The notes beneath the pieces were generated by a model, which was not told the origin of the DNA, ran no database searches, and worked only from the letters and a program-made list of their open reading frames with translations. Positions 44,281-57,099 of a stretch of 64,000 bases of DNA are shown here, in pieces. This DNA comes from Mixophyes australis (lineage: Eukaryota; Chordata; Amphibia; Anura; Limnodynastidae): positions 1 through 64,000 of the forward strand of contig JAVHZZ010000063.1 of assembly GCA_036250195.1 (NCBI GenBank). Direction: 5' to 3'. Positions within the stretch are counted from its first letter, which is position 1. Each line of letters starts with the position of its first letter. The translations under genes and the position numbers were made by a program.

Positions 44281-45233
44281 TGTCAGACTACTATGCACTA
44301 GACCAGCTGGGGGGAAACCCATGTGGGGATGACTTCTCTCCACTCCCATATCCAACCCCTGATTTGGGAGCCAATGGCATTCTGTACGGACTTGGGATAA
44401 CCTTACAGGACGGGATTTCACCTGTGGGTATTCTGAACTGTTTAAAAAGAGCCTGCAAGGAGACCAAGGGTTGTTTATTGGATATCCTGAGCTTGGTATT
44501 GAAGATCTGTCTCCTACCAGCTCCAACGTGTGTCCTGATTACAATTTTACATCTAGGCACATCTCTGGCTGAACATGGTGCAACAGTATAACTCTGCCCC
44601 AATGGGAGCTGCTTGTGCGTCTGCACATCTGGGGGTAAATGTATCAAGCTGAGAGTTTTCCGGCGGGTTTGAAAAGTGGAGATGTTGCCTATTGCAACCA
44701 ATCAGATTCTAGCTTTCATTTTGTAGAATGCACTAAATAAATGATAGCTAGAATCTGATTGGTTTTTCAAACCCGCCGGAAAACTCTCAGCTTGATACAT
44801 TTACCCCCTGGTGTGCCTACAGGAGTAGGGTGACAGGGGTCCAGGCTGCTAACATCTCGGTAGTGAGCATAAGGCCGAGAGGCCAGGACCAGCAAGCCTA
44901 GAAGTGTAGAAATCGGAGGAATCTGGAAGACCTGAGTACTGAGCTATTGTGACAAAAGCATCAGGACCAGAGACTTTTTTACAACTTAGCCCGGCCAAAG
45001 AAATACTGTTTAAACATATGTAACGGTTCCTCATATCTTTATCTGGGGATGTGTGGGGGAGGTTTTTAGATGTTGGCGATTTAATATAGTTATTGTGGTA
45101 CAGTTGTGTTTGCACCTTCTGTAATAAAGGTACTATTATAGCTACCACTCCTCTTTGTCTGCGTGATCCAAAGAACACCAAGGTACCAGGGCTACTCTGT
45201 GGGCCTTGACTCTAATGCCCTGGTGTCCTGACA
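44281..45233 (+). repeat. Solo-LTR-like element, right copy
   Basis: TGTCAG...CTGACA, counterpart of 716-1,667, with the nested MITE at 44,632-44,807. Confidence 0.4.
44632..44807. mobile_element. Palindromic MITE, right copy
   Basis: Counterpart of 1,066-1,241, same inverted ends and CTG flanks. Confidence 0.85.
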
Positions 45234-45845
45234 CTGATCATCAAAATCTGAGGAGCATGACTGTCCCAATACTATCCCCATTCATTATAGGTTTTCATAA
45301 GACGCTGGTCTCGTCACATGAAAAGAAAAATGTCCAGATAGTGGATAACTGACTTGATTCCCATTTCCCCCCTTAGCACCCACTCTTTTAAGGAGGTGAA
45401 AGCTTCAGGTAGATGCCTCTTACAGAATGGCCGCATCAAGTGAGGTGTATGATGCAGAACATGTCTCCTTACTGATCCCATTAGTCACCGAATCTTTCTT
45501 TGGAATTGACAAATGATGAATCAGGCTGAATATTCTGGGCTTTGTTTCAGGGACCATTTACAGTGCATAATGCATGGCTGACATCAAATATCCGTACAGT
45601 TTCAACTCTTTGGACTCCCTATAAGGAACTCTAAAAACATTCTTAAACCCATTCTCCAATAATAATGCTGCCTCCCTGTCTGGATGTCTCCTAAGTCAGG
45701 GATGCTTTGTATCTATATTTAATTTATGTCTTTTTCAAGCAGGTTTCCCATGCCTGAACTGTCTTCCGATCTTGAAAACACTTAGCAAGCGGCTGCCCTC
45801 CACCACAGCTGAACATTCATGTCTGAGTCTGCATGGGGCCACATA

Positions 45846-46396
45846 CATTGGCCATCAATAAACTGCCAGCATGTTCCCTTTCTTGCTCCTACCAACACCA
45901 CAGCAGGCCCAGGAGAAGACCACTGCCAACCCATTGCAGGAAATCCCAACCTCATTTATAGCCACATGGGACATCCAGACAGCAAGAACTTGTAAAACAT
46001 GCCCATATTCATTGCATAAAATAACGTTTCTCCCCTTCATTACTTCTCTGACATACAATACCTTTCTGAATTACTTTGAAACCTTTTCCTACATCAGCAC
46101 ATGAATTTGGCTGTTCCCTAAGTGATTTCTCTGATATTTAACAATTTGGAATATGTGTAAAACATTTACCACATTCAGAGCAAGAATATCTCTCCTGTAT
46201 GACATGGTCTTTCTCCTGTATGGTGCGCAACAAGAAGTGAATTATGTGCTAAATATTTCCAACATTCTGTAATATGGTTTCTTTACGTTATGACTTCTCT
46301 GATACTTAAGAAGTAATATTTTAGGAAAACATTTCCCACATTCTGAGCAGGACCAAGATTAACCTGGAGAAGGTGGGAGGGCAGCCATAACCCCTG
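45846..46396 (-). pseudogene. Decayed C2H2 zinc-finger array, right copy
   Basis: Counterpart of 2,280-2,830. Here the finger near 46,327-46,352 still reads CSECGKCF. Other frames are broken as in the left copy. Confidence 0.6.
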
Positions 46397-46867
46397 AGCT
46401 GCCTTAACCTTAGACCTCACCTACCTTTCCTTGAACAGTCACAATTTGTGTTGGTCAAATAGGCTGAACCTACTAGGAAAGGTGTTTGGGCTGATCGGGG
46501 GGAACTCTTGGCAAACTGTGCATGGTTTGAGTGGATTGGCAATTGGCTTAAATTGTCCTGATTTTGCAATTGGTATTGATGACAGGTATTGCACAGGTAC
46601 TGGTCCCAGTGTACATCTATTTTGCCTAAGGGAAGCTGACTTGTACAGTCAAACAAATAGCTACAATAAAAAGTGTTGAAATATGCCCATAGCAAGGGAA
46701 ATTCTTATCCACATAAATATCTAGTTATTGCTACAGTAAGAAGAAAAACACAGACACAATTCTTTCATTAGAAATGTATTGCATGGAAATGGTAAAATAA
46801 CCACATGCACAGTGTACACATAACAACATATACAACAAAATCATAACTAGTACAATAAAGACATAAT

Positions 46868-47419
46868 GGGGCTTATTCAGAGTTGGACGCATTTGCGCAC
46901 CAAACGTACGTTGGAAATAATGTACACAAAAAAGTGGATTTACTCATTGATGTTGAGTCTCAAGACGCCTGCAGCTCAAAAACAGTTTCTTTGTGACCAG
47001 TGTAGGTCTGCCCCCCCCCCCCCCCCCGATACAGTGGGGTGCAGATATAAAATGCAATTAAAAATGGAAATGTCAATTACGCAATACTCAATCAGCAAAT
47101 TAGAAACAGCTAAATAGGGCTGATAGTCATCATCATATACCTGCACCAAAAATCTAATACCTGCATGAGGTTCGAGCCCTAAAAGGCGTATTTGCAGATG
47201 TTATGTTACAATTACATGAACCCACCCATACTGTGCTCAGCCCATGCATGCTAGTCCCTGCACATCCTTATTCTGCTTTTCCAGACAAAGGCGGACGGAT
47301 GTCAGCGATATAAATAACTCCATATATGGACATATACTTTCTGGATTTTGGAATCGTTGCAGTATGAAAATACACATCTTATGCAAACAATGACCTACGT
47401 CTAACTCTAAATGAGCCCC
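46868..47419. mobile_element. MITE, right copy, with poly-C expansion
   Basis: Counterpart of 3,340-3,867. An extra stretch with a run of about 17 C (near 47,011-47,027) is absent from the left copy. Confidence 0.7.
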
Positions 47420-48149
47420 AATATATACATTTCCTTTATACAACGATGGTAAAGATATTTTGCATTCCCCACTAGAGCAGATCAAGCTCCACCTAGTTTG
47501 ATGTCTATGTACTGAAATACCAGCTGTGCGATGTTTTGCTTGTTTGTTCCACCTTCAGATTGCTTTATTTTATCATGTACACACCATCCTGAAAATGTTA
47601 CTACAAGCATTTATTTTCTTAGTAGCCTCCTTCCGTGATTTTAGCCATGTATTTATAACATCCGGGAGAGTGGATTATTTTCTTGCCCCAGGATACATCA
47701 TAAAGCTGCTCACTGGGTACAATTATACAGAAAGCAGAGCAGAGCAACACAAACACACAGCTCTGCCCCGTGGTATCACCACACGGGTTAAACGTACAGA
47801 GGGAAACCAGGACGTAAAAGTTGTGTATTTACTAAAACTTGGAGTAAAGCCTATACAAGCCATTAAATACATGTGATGGTTGGAAACCCCTTTAATTATG
47901 CTTCTGAAAGGATTTTATTTTATACAGGGCTTTGTCACTAAAAACAATACATTGGGTATAGTGAAACCTCCTAAAAAGCCTTGACATAATTGAGATTAAA
48001 GTTGCATTATCAAATAATTGTTACTTGTTACTCATTTGCCTCTTTCCAGCTCCAGGGTCTGCTCTATGCAGCCGCTTTTCCCGGGACACCTTCGTTTCTG
48101 GCTCCTCCGTGTACATATGGCTGTGGCAGTGGCTTGTGAGCAGGAGGTC

Positions 48150-48371
48150 CAATCAGAAGCCACAATCTCCATGACTGCAACTCCTGATTGATCATCCTGC
48201 TTACTCATACTTCTACCTCGGGGAGATCAAAAGGGGGCGGGGTGAGTCGATCGCATAATTTGGCCCTGCGCCAAAATGTCCATTTAGTCAGAGCTGTGAG
48301 ATGAACCACGGAACCACGGGAAACACTTGTGCATGGAGCAGGCCTCGGGGCTCCAGAGAGAGGAGAAGCAG
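48150..48371 (+). promoter_or_regulatory. Candidate promoter/first exon, right copy
   Basis: Counterpart of 4,597-4,818. CCAAT, GC box and the GTGAGTAA donor (48,372) are all kept despite several nearby base changes. Confidence 0.4.
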
Positions 48372-48888
48372 GTGAGTAACATGATAACATGCAACAATTA
48401 GGTGGTAATGCAGATTTAGGTGCTCCTCTGCTGCAGCATATCACTATCATGACAGTGTATTGTCTTGTCATCACAATATTCAACAGAAAGGGACTTTTAA
48501 AGAATATATATACATGATAGGGCACCAGCATACGTGTACAGCAGCTGTAGCAGTTAATAGATTGGAGAGAACATGAGGACTGGAATATCCAAATCAGTTT
48601 AAGACAAAGAATAAGACTCTAGAAACACTGTATCTACTTAATCAGGGAATTTATTTTACATCTAGATAACATTTAACATGTTTCATTCCTACAGATTAAA
48701 TTTTGTTGTCTCTGAGATACAAAATGAATAATGAACATCATGGGAATTACTAAACAATTGGTTATTTTAACAAAAGTATAATTAATTATGTGGTAGTACA
48801 ATGTAAGGAATGTGAAGAAAGTACAATATCATATAAAACACAAAGCATCGGAAAGTATAGAAAATATATATTATATTTGAACTTGGAA

Positions 48889-48944
<56 letters not shown>

Positions 48945-49117
48945 ACTCTTGGGAAAATGCGAACTGTCAGACACTGTACAACAAAGTAGGATTATATTAA
49001 ATTTTAACACACTGGCAGAGTGATTGCATAATTCTGATCTTAATAAGATGTAGTTAGTAGATTTTACCATACCCTGTGGCTGGTTTCCCATCCGTGTAAA
49101 GATTAACCCTTCCAATG

Positions 49118-49850
49118 CTGCAGTGCCAATTGGGTTAACCCCCCAGTGCTATGTGCTGGAGGTGCAATGTATTTTAAAGTGTATTTCAATAAATATATAA
49201 ATGTAGATATTGGCGCTGAAAGGGTTAGCCCAGGAGTAGAAATGTATAAAGTGATATGTGTGTTTATAAAATGTTATTTCAAATGTGTATAAAACAAAAG
49301 AAATTGCTTCTCCCCCCACTGCTGGTCCAGTGAGGATCGGAGCTCAGCCAGAGCTTTAATTCCTCCACTCCGGTTCCCATTTGTAAGTACAGGATGACTG
49401 GAGTGTCGGAGGGGTCTCCAATCCCTGATGGTACAGTGGGGGCTGCAGGAGCAGCCCCTGGATAAAGTAGGAGCCAGGAGCTCTCTGTATGTAAACTCCG
49501 CTGGCAGCTGTAGTTCAGTGGCTTCTGGAGGAGACTTGCAGAGGCGCCTCCTAGATTCACACATGAATCCAGGAGTCCCAGTCTGCAGAGCACCATACTG
49601 GAGCTCGAAGAGCCTGGGGACAGCTGGTGGCAACACTATTCTCCTACAACTCATGTGCAGTTGGCATTCACAGTCGGTGAATATCTGCTGACAGGTGACA
49701 CCAGTAGAAGTGGTCAGTAACAGCCAGATACAGACAGTAAGAAGGAAACCCAACTAAACTGTTTAAGATCTCCCTCTCCAAACACTGGGTAGCAGAGTAA
49801 GCCCATCCAGTCACAGTTTATAACTGTTGGCAAGCAATTTGATAATGCTA
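49118..49850 (-). other. LTR-like or unknown region with a 159-codon frame
   Basis: A minus-strand frame (49,753-49,274) starts MGFLLTVCIWLLLTTSTGVT, hydrophobic like a signal peptide, followed by Cys-containing sequence. It has no recognised domain. It lies directly upstream of the plus-strand gag relic, so it may be antisense to that element's LTR or leader rather than a gene. The region is absent from the left copy. Confidence 0.3.
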
Positions 49851-50051
49851 GGGTTTTTTTTTTGGAGAGCCGAGTTACTCAAGTGAAGAGCTCCTTCCAC
49901 ACAAGGGAATGCAAAAGATGGTTAACTACACCGCAATGTCCAAGGTAGATCTCAAAATCCTGTGCAAAGCAAGAAAAATTGTACAGTAAAAAGTCATCAT
50001 CTGCTGCACCATGATTTGGGTCCTGTCACTTTACCGAATTTCAGGACGGTG

Positions 50052-51265
50052 TTGGAGACAGTGATTTACACTTGCAGGTGTTTGGAATGATTTCTAAACT
50101 CCATGCTTTGTCCAAAAAGGAGTGGGTCAATTATTTGGTCCTTACAATGCAAGGGCGTGCATTAGAGGCCTATTGTGTATTGACCCCAGATGACTGTGCA
50201 GACTCTGAAGTGGTAAAGAAAGTTCTCTTTAAGTGCTACATTATTACCCCAGGAACCTACTGGCAGAAATGTGAGGATCTGGCAGAAGCCTTCTCATCAA
50301 CCATGAGGAATTTGCTAACCAGCTGTGGCAGTTCGTGATGAGATGTGTGAATGGATCTGGTGTCAAGACCTGGGTGGATTTAAATGGTTTAATTTGCAGG
50401 GAGCAGTTGTCTCGCCGTTGCACACAGAGGGTAAAAAAATTGGTACTTGACCACAACACAATAATATTTGAAGTAGCGGACCAGTTGGCAAATCAAAATG
50501 TAGTGGTTTGGCCACCCTGGCAGAAGCGCCAGTCTAGCAGCCAACACCAAAGAATTTTATGAATTGAAGAACATCCCTCTGCTGTTGATCACTCCGCCAA
50601 GCAAGTAGTTACAATCCTGTTCCACAAACTAGGTCCTTGTAATTAAAGCCACGGAGCCAGAAATATATTGAAAGTATTAAACTGTTTAATGTAGTGAAAA
50701 ACACAGTCCATGTGATGCAAGTTAAACACAGGCCAGATCAGTGAATAAACAGACTTCCAGGTATAAGGCAAATATCAGGTTTACCTCCAAGTGACAAGAT
50801 AGAGATGAATGCTAAATGCTTACAGAAAAGCAGAAACTGGCTAAGCAAGGATTTCCACAGGAAAAGAGAAAAAGCAAGGCAGTTAGTCCAAGGGTAAATA
50901 AACATTACAGGCACAGAAACATTAATGACCATCAAAGGAAACTGGGAGAGGCAGGCATATATAGGAGACAATCAGGTGCGAATGATTAACATAGTGCAGC
51001 TAGTAGTCCCTGATAGTGAGAAGAGAAGGCAGAATAACAGCACCTCTGGTGGTTCACAGGTACTGCAGGGTCAATATAATAATAAATATAGTCCCAGAGG
51101 CAGGAGCTAAAGCAGCATCATGAGGCAGATCCTAACAGTAGCCACTAACCCAGGTGCTTGTAGCTAGCTGCAATTCCACCCTGTTCCTGGAAGTCATCAG
51201 ACTAGACTGGATAGGAAGTGTTATGGCTGTGGGAAAACCGGTCACCTAAGGCCAGACTGTCCCAC
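50052..51265 (+). pseudogene. Gypsy-type gag relic with zinc knuckle
   Basis: Frames at 50,072-50,338 and 50,335-50,562 read like a retroelement capsid: MISKLHALSKKEWVNYLVLT then MQGRALEAYCVLTPDD and, further on, EQLSRRC and VADQLANQ. This pattern is shared by Gmr1-like Gypsy gag and the SCAN domain derived from it. A CCHC knuckle, CYGCGKTGHLRPDC, follows at 51,219-51,260 after an interrupting segment. Frameshifts are present and no pol was found downstream. Confidence 0.65.
50618..51137 (-). repeat. Possible solo LTR nested in the gag relic
   Basis: The 520-bp segment separates the gag capsid from its zinc knuckle. On the minus strand it begins TGTTAGGATC and ends GTGGAACA, contains a TATATATG box and lacks coding potential. 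Flanking target duplications are not clear. Confidence 0.4.
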
Positions 51266-51894
51266 AGGCTGACTTGCATACCCGACTAAGGGAGGTGGGC
51301 CTAAAAAGATTGTTCTTGCCCCAGAAAGTCCAGTGGCGTATGTCACAGAGAAAAGTGACTCAGTGAAGAGGCCAAAAAGACACCCAAAAAGAGGTGGAAG
51401 CACCCAAGTTGGACCATTGCAGGGAGAAGGCCTGAGAGTCTCAGGGACCTCAATCACTGTGGTGAGCCCCCCATCCTTGCTGAACCTGCTGCAGCATTGC
51501 CAGGCTAGACTGCCAAAGTCACAGTTCCAGATGGACTCGAAGTGCCCACGGTGAGGGTACGTCTCGATTGGGAAGCTGGCAAATAAATGTGAGATGTGCT
51601 CCTGGGAAACGATCTTGGTCATGGGATGTGGACAGGTTTTTGTCATCCCCATTACCCAGAGTCAAGCTGTCAGACTACATGCTACAGGAGTGGCAGTCTA
51701 GAGGAAAAGACCCAAGCTACTAGACAACAAGAGCTGCAACAACATTTTCCAGCCCAAAAGAAAAGGTTGAAGCTGCTAGATCATCAGGACTTAGCCAGCT
51801 CTTTACCACAGAAAATACCCCATTCCCCAGCAATGCAGAGTATGTTGTTTCCAGCACATGTGCAATTAAATATGGTGGAAAATATTATGTTATG
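51266..51894 (+). other. Possible continuation of the gag/pol relic
   Basis: A mixed stretch without recognisable protease or polymerase motifs. Gln/Lys-rich short frames near 51,640-51,890 could be degraded retroelement sequence. Confidence 0.3.
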
Positions 51895-52375
51895 AACTTG
51901 ATATTGAGGCTGGTTGGGTGAAATAGACCTTTTATTAAATGGAAATGCTATTAATTTAATTTTTGGGCTGGTGGGGGTGAAATTCTTTTAAAAATCAAAT
52001 CGGAATGTTATTAATCTAATGTTGGGGAAGGTTGGGAGGAAGGAAGTTTATTTATTAAACATAAACACTAAGAATATACTGTTGGGGTTTTTAGGGGGGA
52101 GGAGGCCTAATTATTAAACATGGGAGCTATTAATTTAAGGTTGGGGCTGTTTGGGGGGTAGGAGGCTTATTTATTAAATTTAAGTATTTATTTAAGTATT
52201 TAAGTATATTAATTTAATGCCGGGCTGGTTGGGGTAAAATATCCTAATTATTAAATGTGTACTAATTTATTGTTTTGGACTGGTTGGGTGGGGGAGGAGG
52301 GGGTTTGTTTAACTGTTAATGCTGAGAATGCTATTAATTTGGGGTAAAGAGGCCTATTTATTAAATACAGAACAC
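51895..52375. repeat. Degenerate tandem repeat, about 65-80 bp units
   Basis: Units share GCTATTAATTTAA, then GTTGGGGCTGGTTGGG, a G/A-rich run and a TATTTATTAAA motif. About seven imperfect units. Confidence 0.65.
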
Positions 52376-53280
52376 TAGTAATGCCATGGTGGTTGGGTGC
52401 CTAGAGTGTTGATTATAAGCACTGAAGGGCGCCCAAACTTTATCTCGCTATCCCTTAGAATCTTTAATAGCGACGCCCAACGTAAACCCCTAAAACCTAA
52501 CCATCTAACTGAATCTGCCCGGGGAAATTTGCTCAAATCATGAGCAGGACCACTCTTACCGGCCCAAAAAACAAATGAATGGCCGACCAGCCAAAAATGC
52601 TTCCCATCCTGCCGTGAACCTGCAACATGGAGTAAAATGCACATAAAACAAATTTCAAGACATAATACATGGTATTAGAGACACTACTATATATTTGCGT
52701 GCAACGCAGGGTGACCCATGCGGAGGTAAAACCGGAAACCCCGGGGTGCCACAAGCCAATCAGGCCCCCGGGGAAAAGAAATGGCAAATCCCTCCACGCC
52801 TCCTTTTAACAAGACAAGCAACGCATGTCATGGGTCAGCCTTACCACATTGCATTATTAAGCCTAAAGCGCAACAGCTGGCCTAACATACTGTTTGAAAC
52901 ACTTAGACCTTCACCTACCCGAAGCCACGATACTCTGTTCCGACACACCCTCCTCCGCCGCTACTGTAGCCGCTCCTATTCCAAAAGAATGAGTCCCATA
53001 GTCTGCTGTATCCAATCCAAGTTTAGCAATACAATTCTTAAAGACCGCGGAAAACTGGACCTTCGTAAGGGGGTACCTATCATGGTGCCTAAGCCAATTA
53101 CCACCAGGAGCAGGGGACATATCTCTATACAATCTTGTAAACTCAAGCGGGCAAACTGCAATATCCTGATTACGATGCTAGGCAATCCACCGCCCCCTAC
53201 CCAAAGGATCAGTCTTCGATCTATGGATCTTACAAGCTATGTTATCATTCTTAACCACAACATTACTGTGAAGTAACCCT
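52375..53280 (-). pseudogene. Older YR element relic (recombinase and SGNH start)
   Basis: Minus-strand pieces: recombinase YRDMSPAPGGNWLRHHDR and YGTHSFGIGAATVAAEEG (52,911-53,132), where the Arg of HxxR is Gly, and an SGNH start WLVGHSFVFWAGKSGPAHDL (52,375-52,644) that is cut before the GGND block. More diverged than the 54,665-57,040 unit, so it is a different insertion. It shows that GHS was once in frame with upstream sequence. Confidence 0.7.
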
Positions 53281-53320
53281 GAACCGATTGCCGATCTAGA
53301 TGAAGCTAACAACTCACCTA

Positions 53321-54664
53321 TAAACCGCTTATGGTGGACAACCTTCTATACCATCTTTAACCTTTACCAGAGTTAACTTAACAACTAAAATAATGACACA
53401 GAGACTCGAACTGGCGTTTGAAAGGTCAGGAATTTATTATAGGCGAAACCTGCTGGGGAAAAATTGGTGGCCAACATAAACAGACCAATCAGCATCCAGG
53501 CCACACCTACTAGTTGTAAATTCCGTCCAAACTAATTTGGACTCGACTAGGCGTAAAATGCCAAACTCCCCCATTTGGCATATTAGCTGAGGCCCGCCCA
53601 CCTAAACGGAGCCCCTTAACCCCGAAAGGCTATTCTGCTAATTGCCCAATCCCTTTAAGAGGAGAGTGCCTACTACGCCTTTAATGTAACAAAATGGCTG
53701 CTGATTGGGCTGCTTACCGCCACTTACAAACACAAATCCAATATCAATACCACAATATGGGATGGGTGGGTGGGTAACAAATCTATCCGGCAACAGGAAG
53801 TCACATCCTTTTCCTATATGTTATAAGCCTCCTCAGGAAAGCAAACCCCTCCCCTTCCGGCTCCACTGATTGGATAACTCAGATTTCTACCACAACCCAG
53901 ATAAGTTAACTCCTGGTATGCCTGTACTTTTTCCTCTGCCTGCCCCCTCAGCGTTTATATCACCTCGGTCTCATTCAATCCCTCTGTTGTATTAAACCGC
54001 TTATGGTGGACAACCTTCTATACCATCTTTAACCTTTACCAGAGTTAACTTAACAACTAAAATAACGACACAGAGACTTGAACTGGCGTTTGAAAGGTCA
54101 GGAATTTATTATAGGCGAAACCTGCTGGGGAAAAATTGGTGGCCAACATAAACAGACCAATCAGCATCCAGGCCACACCTACTAGTTGTAAATTCCGTCC
54201 AAACTAATTTGGACTCGACTAGGCGTAAAATGCCAAACTCCCCCATTTGGCATATTAGCTGAGGCCCGCCCACCTAAACGGAGCCCCTTAACCCCGAAAG
54301 GCTATTCTGCTAATTGCCCAATCCCTTTAAGAGGAGAGTGCCTACTACGCCTTTAATGTAACAAAATGGCTGCTGATTGGGCTGCTTACCGCCACTTGCA
54401 AACACAAGTCCAATATCAATACCACAATATGGGATGGGTGGGTGGGTAACAAATCTATCCGGCAAGAGGAAGTCACATCCTTTTCCTATATGTTATAAGC
54501 CTCCTCAGGAAAGCAAACCCCTCCCCTTCCGGCTCCACTGATTGGATAACTCAGATTTCTACCACAACCCAGATAAGTTAACTCCTGGTATGCCTGTACT
54601 TTTTCCTCTGCCTGCCCCCTCAGCGTTTATATCACCTCGGTCTCATTCAATCCCTCTGTTGTAT
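53321..54664 (-). repeat. Two tandem 672-bp YR-element units without genes
   Basis: TAAACCGCTTATGGTGG recurs at 53,321, 53,993 and 54,665, exactly 672 apart. Each unit holds segment A, a 50-60-base linker with GGGATGGGTGGGTGGG, the promoter-proximal segment and repeat B. The third unit (54,665-57,040) has the recombinase/SGNH body in place of the linker. They look like internally deleted forms joined head to tail. Confidence 0.85.
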
Positions 54665-55114
54665 TAAACCGCTTATGGTGGACAAACTTCTATACCATCT
54701 TTAACCTTTACCAGAGTTAACTTAACAACTAAAATAACGACACAGAGACTTGAATTGGCGTTTGAAAGGTTAGGAATTTATTATAGGCGAAACCTGCTGG
54801 GGAAAAATTGGTGGCCAACATAAACAGACCAATCAGCATCCAGGCCACACCTACTAGTTGTAAATTCCGTCCAAACTAATTTGGACTCGACTAGGCGTAA
54901 AATGCCAAACTCCCCCATTTGGCATATTAGCTGAGGCCGGCCCGCCTAAGCGGAGCCCCTTAACCCCGAAGGGCTATTCTGCTAATTGCCCAATCCCTTT
55001 AAGAGGAGAGTGCCTACTACGCCTTCAATGTAACAAAATGGCCGCTGATTGGGCTGCTTACTGCTACAGCTAAGGTTTCCCACCAGGAACCGCAGCCCGC
55101 CACCAACCGACCTC

Positions 55115-55648
55115 TCATAGCCAAACAAGAAAACCAAATATCTGCTCTATAAAGTATGCCATACCCAAATCAGACAAATGTACACCATCGGGCCTATAGT
55201 ACTGCGTCAACACAGCCCTTATGGACGGATAACTAATGCAGCCACCACCTACTTCCTGAAAGGTCTTCCGAACCGCCCTATTTACCTTCCCACAAGCTTT
55301 CTCAATCCGTGCTGGTTTATCCGCCCCTCTCCAATTGCGCCTAGGGATAATATCGGACCATGTAAGGTGAACTGTTGGCCAATGTAACTTAATGGCCCCG
55401 ACATCAGATCTTATATGTTCAATGAGCTCTAAACTGGACCACTTACCCAGGTCATTCCCCCCAAGGTGAATTACAAGTTCTAAAGGGCGCCCAAACCTAC
55501 TCTCTGTGTCTTTTAGTATCTTCAACAGAGATTCCCAACGCATACCCCTAACACCTATCCATCTTATTGACTCCGCCCTGGAAAATTTGCTCACATCATG
55601 AGCAGGGCCGCTCTTACCGGCCCAAAAAACAAATGAATGGCCTACCAG
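55115..55648 (-). CDS. SGNH hydrolase-like domain, right copy
   Basis: 159 codons from the Met at 55,594, plus 18 open codons upstream that hold GHSFVFWAGK. Blocks GGND and DGVHLSDLG are intact. Only two residues differ from the left copy (Ala to Glu, Ala to Val), so the frame has stayed open in both. Confidence 0.75.
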   Translation of the reverse strand: MVGHSFVFWAGKSGPAHDVSKFSRAESIRWIGVRGMRWESLLKILKDTESRFGRPLELVIHLGGNDLGKWSSLELIEHIRSDVGAIKLHWPTVHLTWSDIIPRRNWRGADKPARIEKACGKVNRAVRKTFQEVGGGCISYPSIRAVLTQYYRPDGVHLSDLGMAYFIEQIFGFLVWL

Positions 55649-55939
55649 TCAAATACTCCTCCCATCCTCCCATCCTGACGTACACCTGCAACATGGAGTA
55701 ATTTATTAGTAGTAAATTAAATGGCAAAACGTAAAACATAATTAATACTGAAAACAAAAAAATGCCACATTCGCGCATAACGCAGGGTGACCCATGCGGA
55801 GGTAAAACCGGAAACCCCGGGGTGCCACCGCCAATCAGGCCCCCGGAGAAAAGAAATGGCAAAACCCTCCGCGCTCCCTTTCAACAAGGTAAGCAACGCA
55901 ACGTCATAGGTCAGCCTTATTACATCGCCCTGTCTAAGG

Positions 55940-56230
55940 CTAGAGCGCCACAGCTGGCCTGACATACCGCTTAAAACACTTAGACTTCCATCTACCCAAA
56001 GCCATAATGCTCTGCTCAGACACACCTTCTTCTGCCGCTACCGTAGCTGCCCCTATCCTAAAGGAATGCGTCCCATAGTCCGCTGCACTCAAACCAAGCT
56101 TAACCACGCATATTTTGAATACCGCTGAAAATTGAAACTTTGTAAGGGGAAAACCATTACTATGTCTAAGCCAATAACCACCGGGAGCAGGAGACATATC
56201 CCTATACAACCTTGTCAATTCTACTGGGCT
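55940..56230 (-). pseudogene. Tyrosine recombinase C-terminus, right copy
   Basis: Keeps HSFR, GRW and the catalytic Tyr (YVRP), unlike the left copy. The N-terminal half is missing. Confidence 0.75.
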
Positions 56231-57099
56231 GCAGGGGCATCCACGGGCGCTCCTGGAGCGCCCGTATCTAACATGGCCGCCGGAATCGGGATGGACTGAC
56301 ACGCATGCGCGCGCGTCTGCGTGCGTGCGCGTTGTCGCGCATGCGCATAAACTTTTCTAGCCGCCGCGGCCGCAGCGGAACCGCCGGGGACACCCACCCC
56401 ACTACCCGAGAGGGGGGAAGAGGAAACACCCGTCGGCGAGGCCCGGATCTGGGCTCGCCGCTTACTAAGGGCCGAGGGGGGGGAACAAGCCTCAGGGAGG
56501 CGGTGGGGTGGAACCCTAACTCTCTTGGCCCGGAGCATAATGGGGGAAGGAAAAGGTAACAAAAAACAAACATGAAAAAGAGAGAGGGGAAAGGGGGGGG
56601 CAGGGACAAGAACTAGGGGAAAAAGATAAGGTGGAGAAAACAAGGAGGAGAATGGATTGGGAAGAAATGTGAAAAGAAAAGAACACTGAAAATACAACTT
56701 AAATAAACACGATCACAGCAATAAATGCAATACCAAAAACAGTATAACACAGTTAAAAAACACAGTGAAAAAACAGTTTATGTAGCAATACTTACCAGGA
56801 CAGCAGAGAGCCCATACTCACTTAACAAATCTATCCGGCAAGAGGAAGTCACATCCTTTTCCTATATGTTATAAGCCTCCTCAGGAAAGCAAACCCCTCC
56901 CCTTCCGGCTCCACTGATTGGATAACTCAGATTTCTACCACAACCCAGATAAGTTAACTCCTGGTATGCCTGTACTTTTTCCTCTGCCTGCCCCCTCAGT
57001 GTTTATATCACCTCGGTCTCATTCAATCCCTCTGTTGTATTTCTGAAAGCCATGAAAAAAGCCTTTACACACTCAAGCCGAAACAAAGCAGCTTCAAAC

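Larger units (their letters stand above)
43566..49117. repeat. Segmental duplication, block A, right copy
   Basis: Collinear with 1-5,540. Contains counterparts of the LTR-like element, both MITEs, the zinc-finger relic and the promoter candidate. It ends where the left copy jumps to YR repeat B. Confidence 0.93.
54665..57040 (-). mobile_element. Ngaro/DIRS-like YR element, right copy
   Basis: Counterpart of 5,650-8,007, with repeat B at 56,933-57,040, leader, GC-rich ORF start at 56,538, recombinase C-terminus, SGNH frame and segment A. An 8-base duplication (CCTCCCAT) upstream of the SGNH frame at about 55,665 is not in the left copy. Confidence 0.75.
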
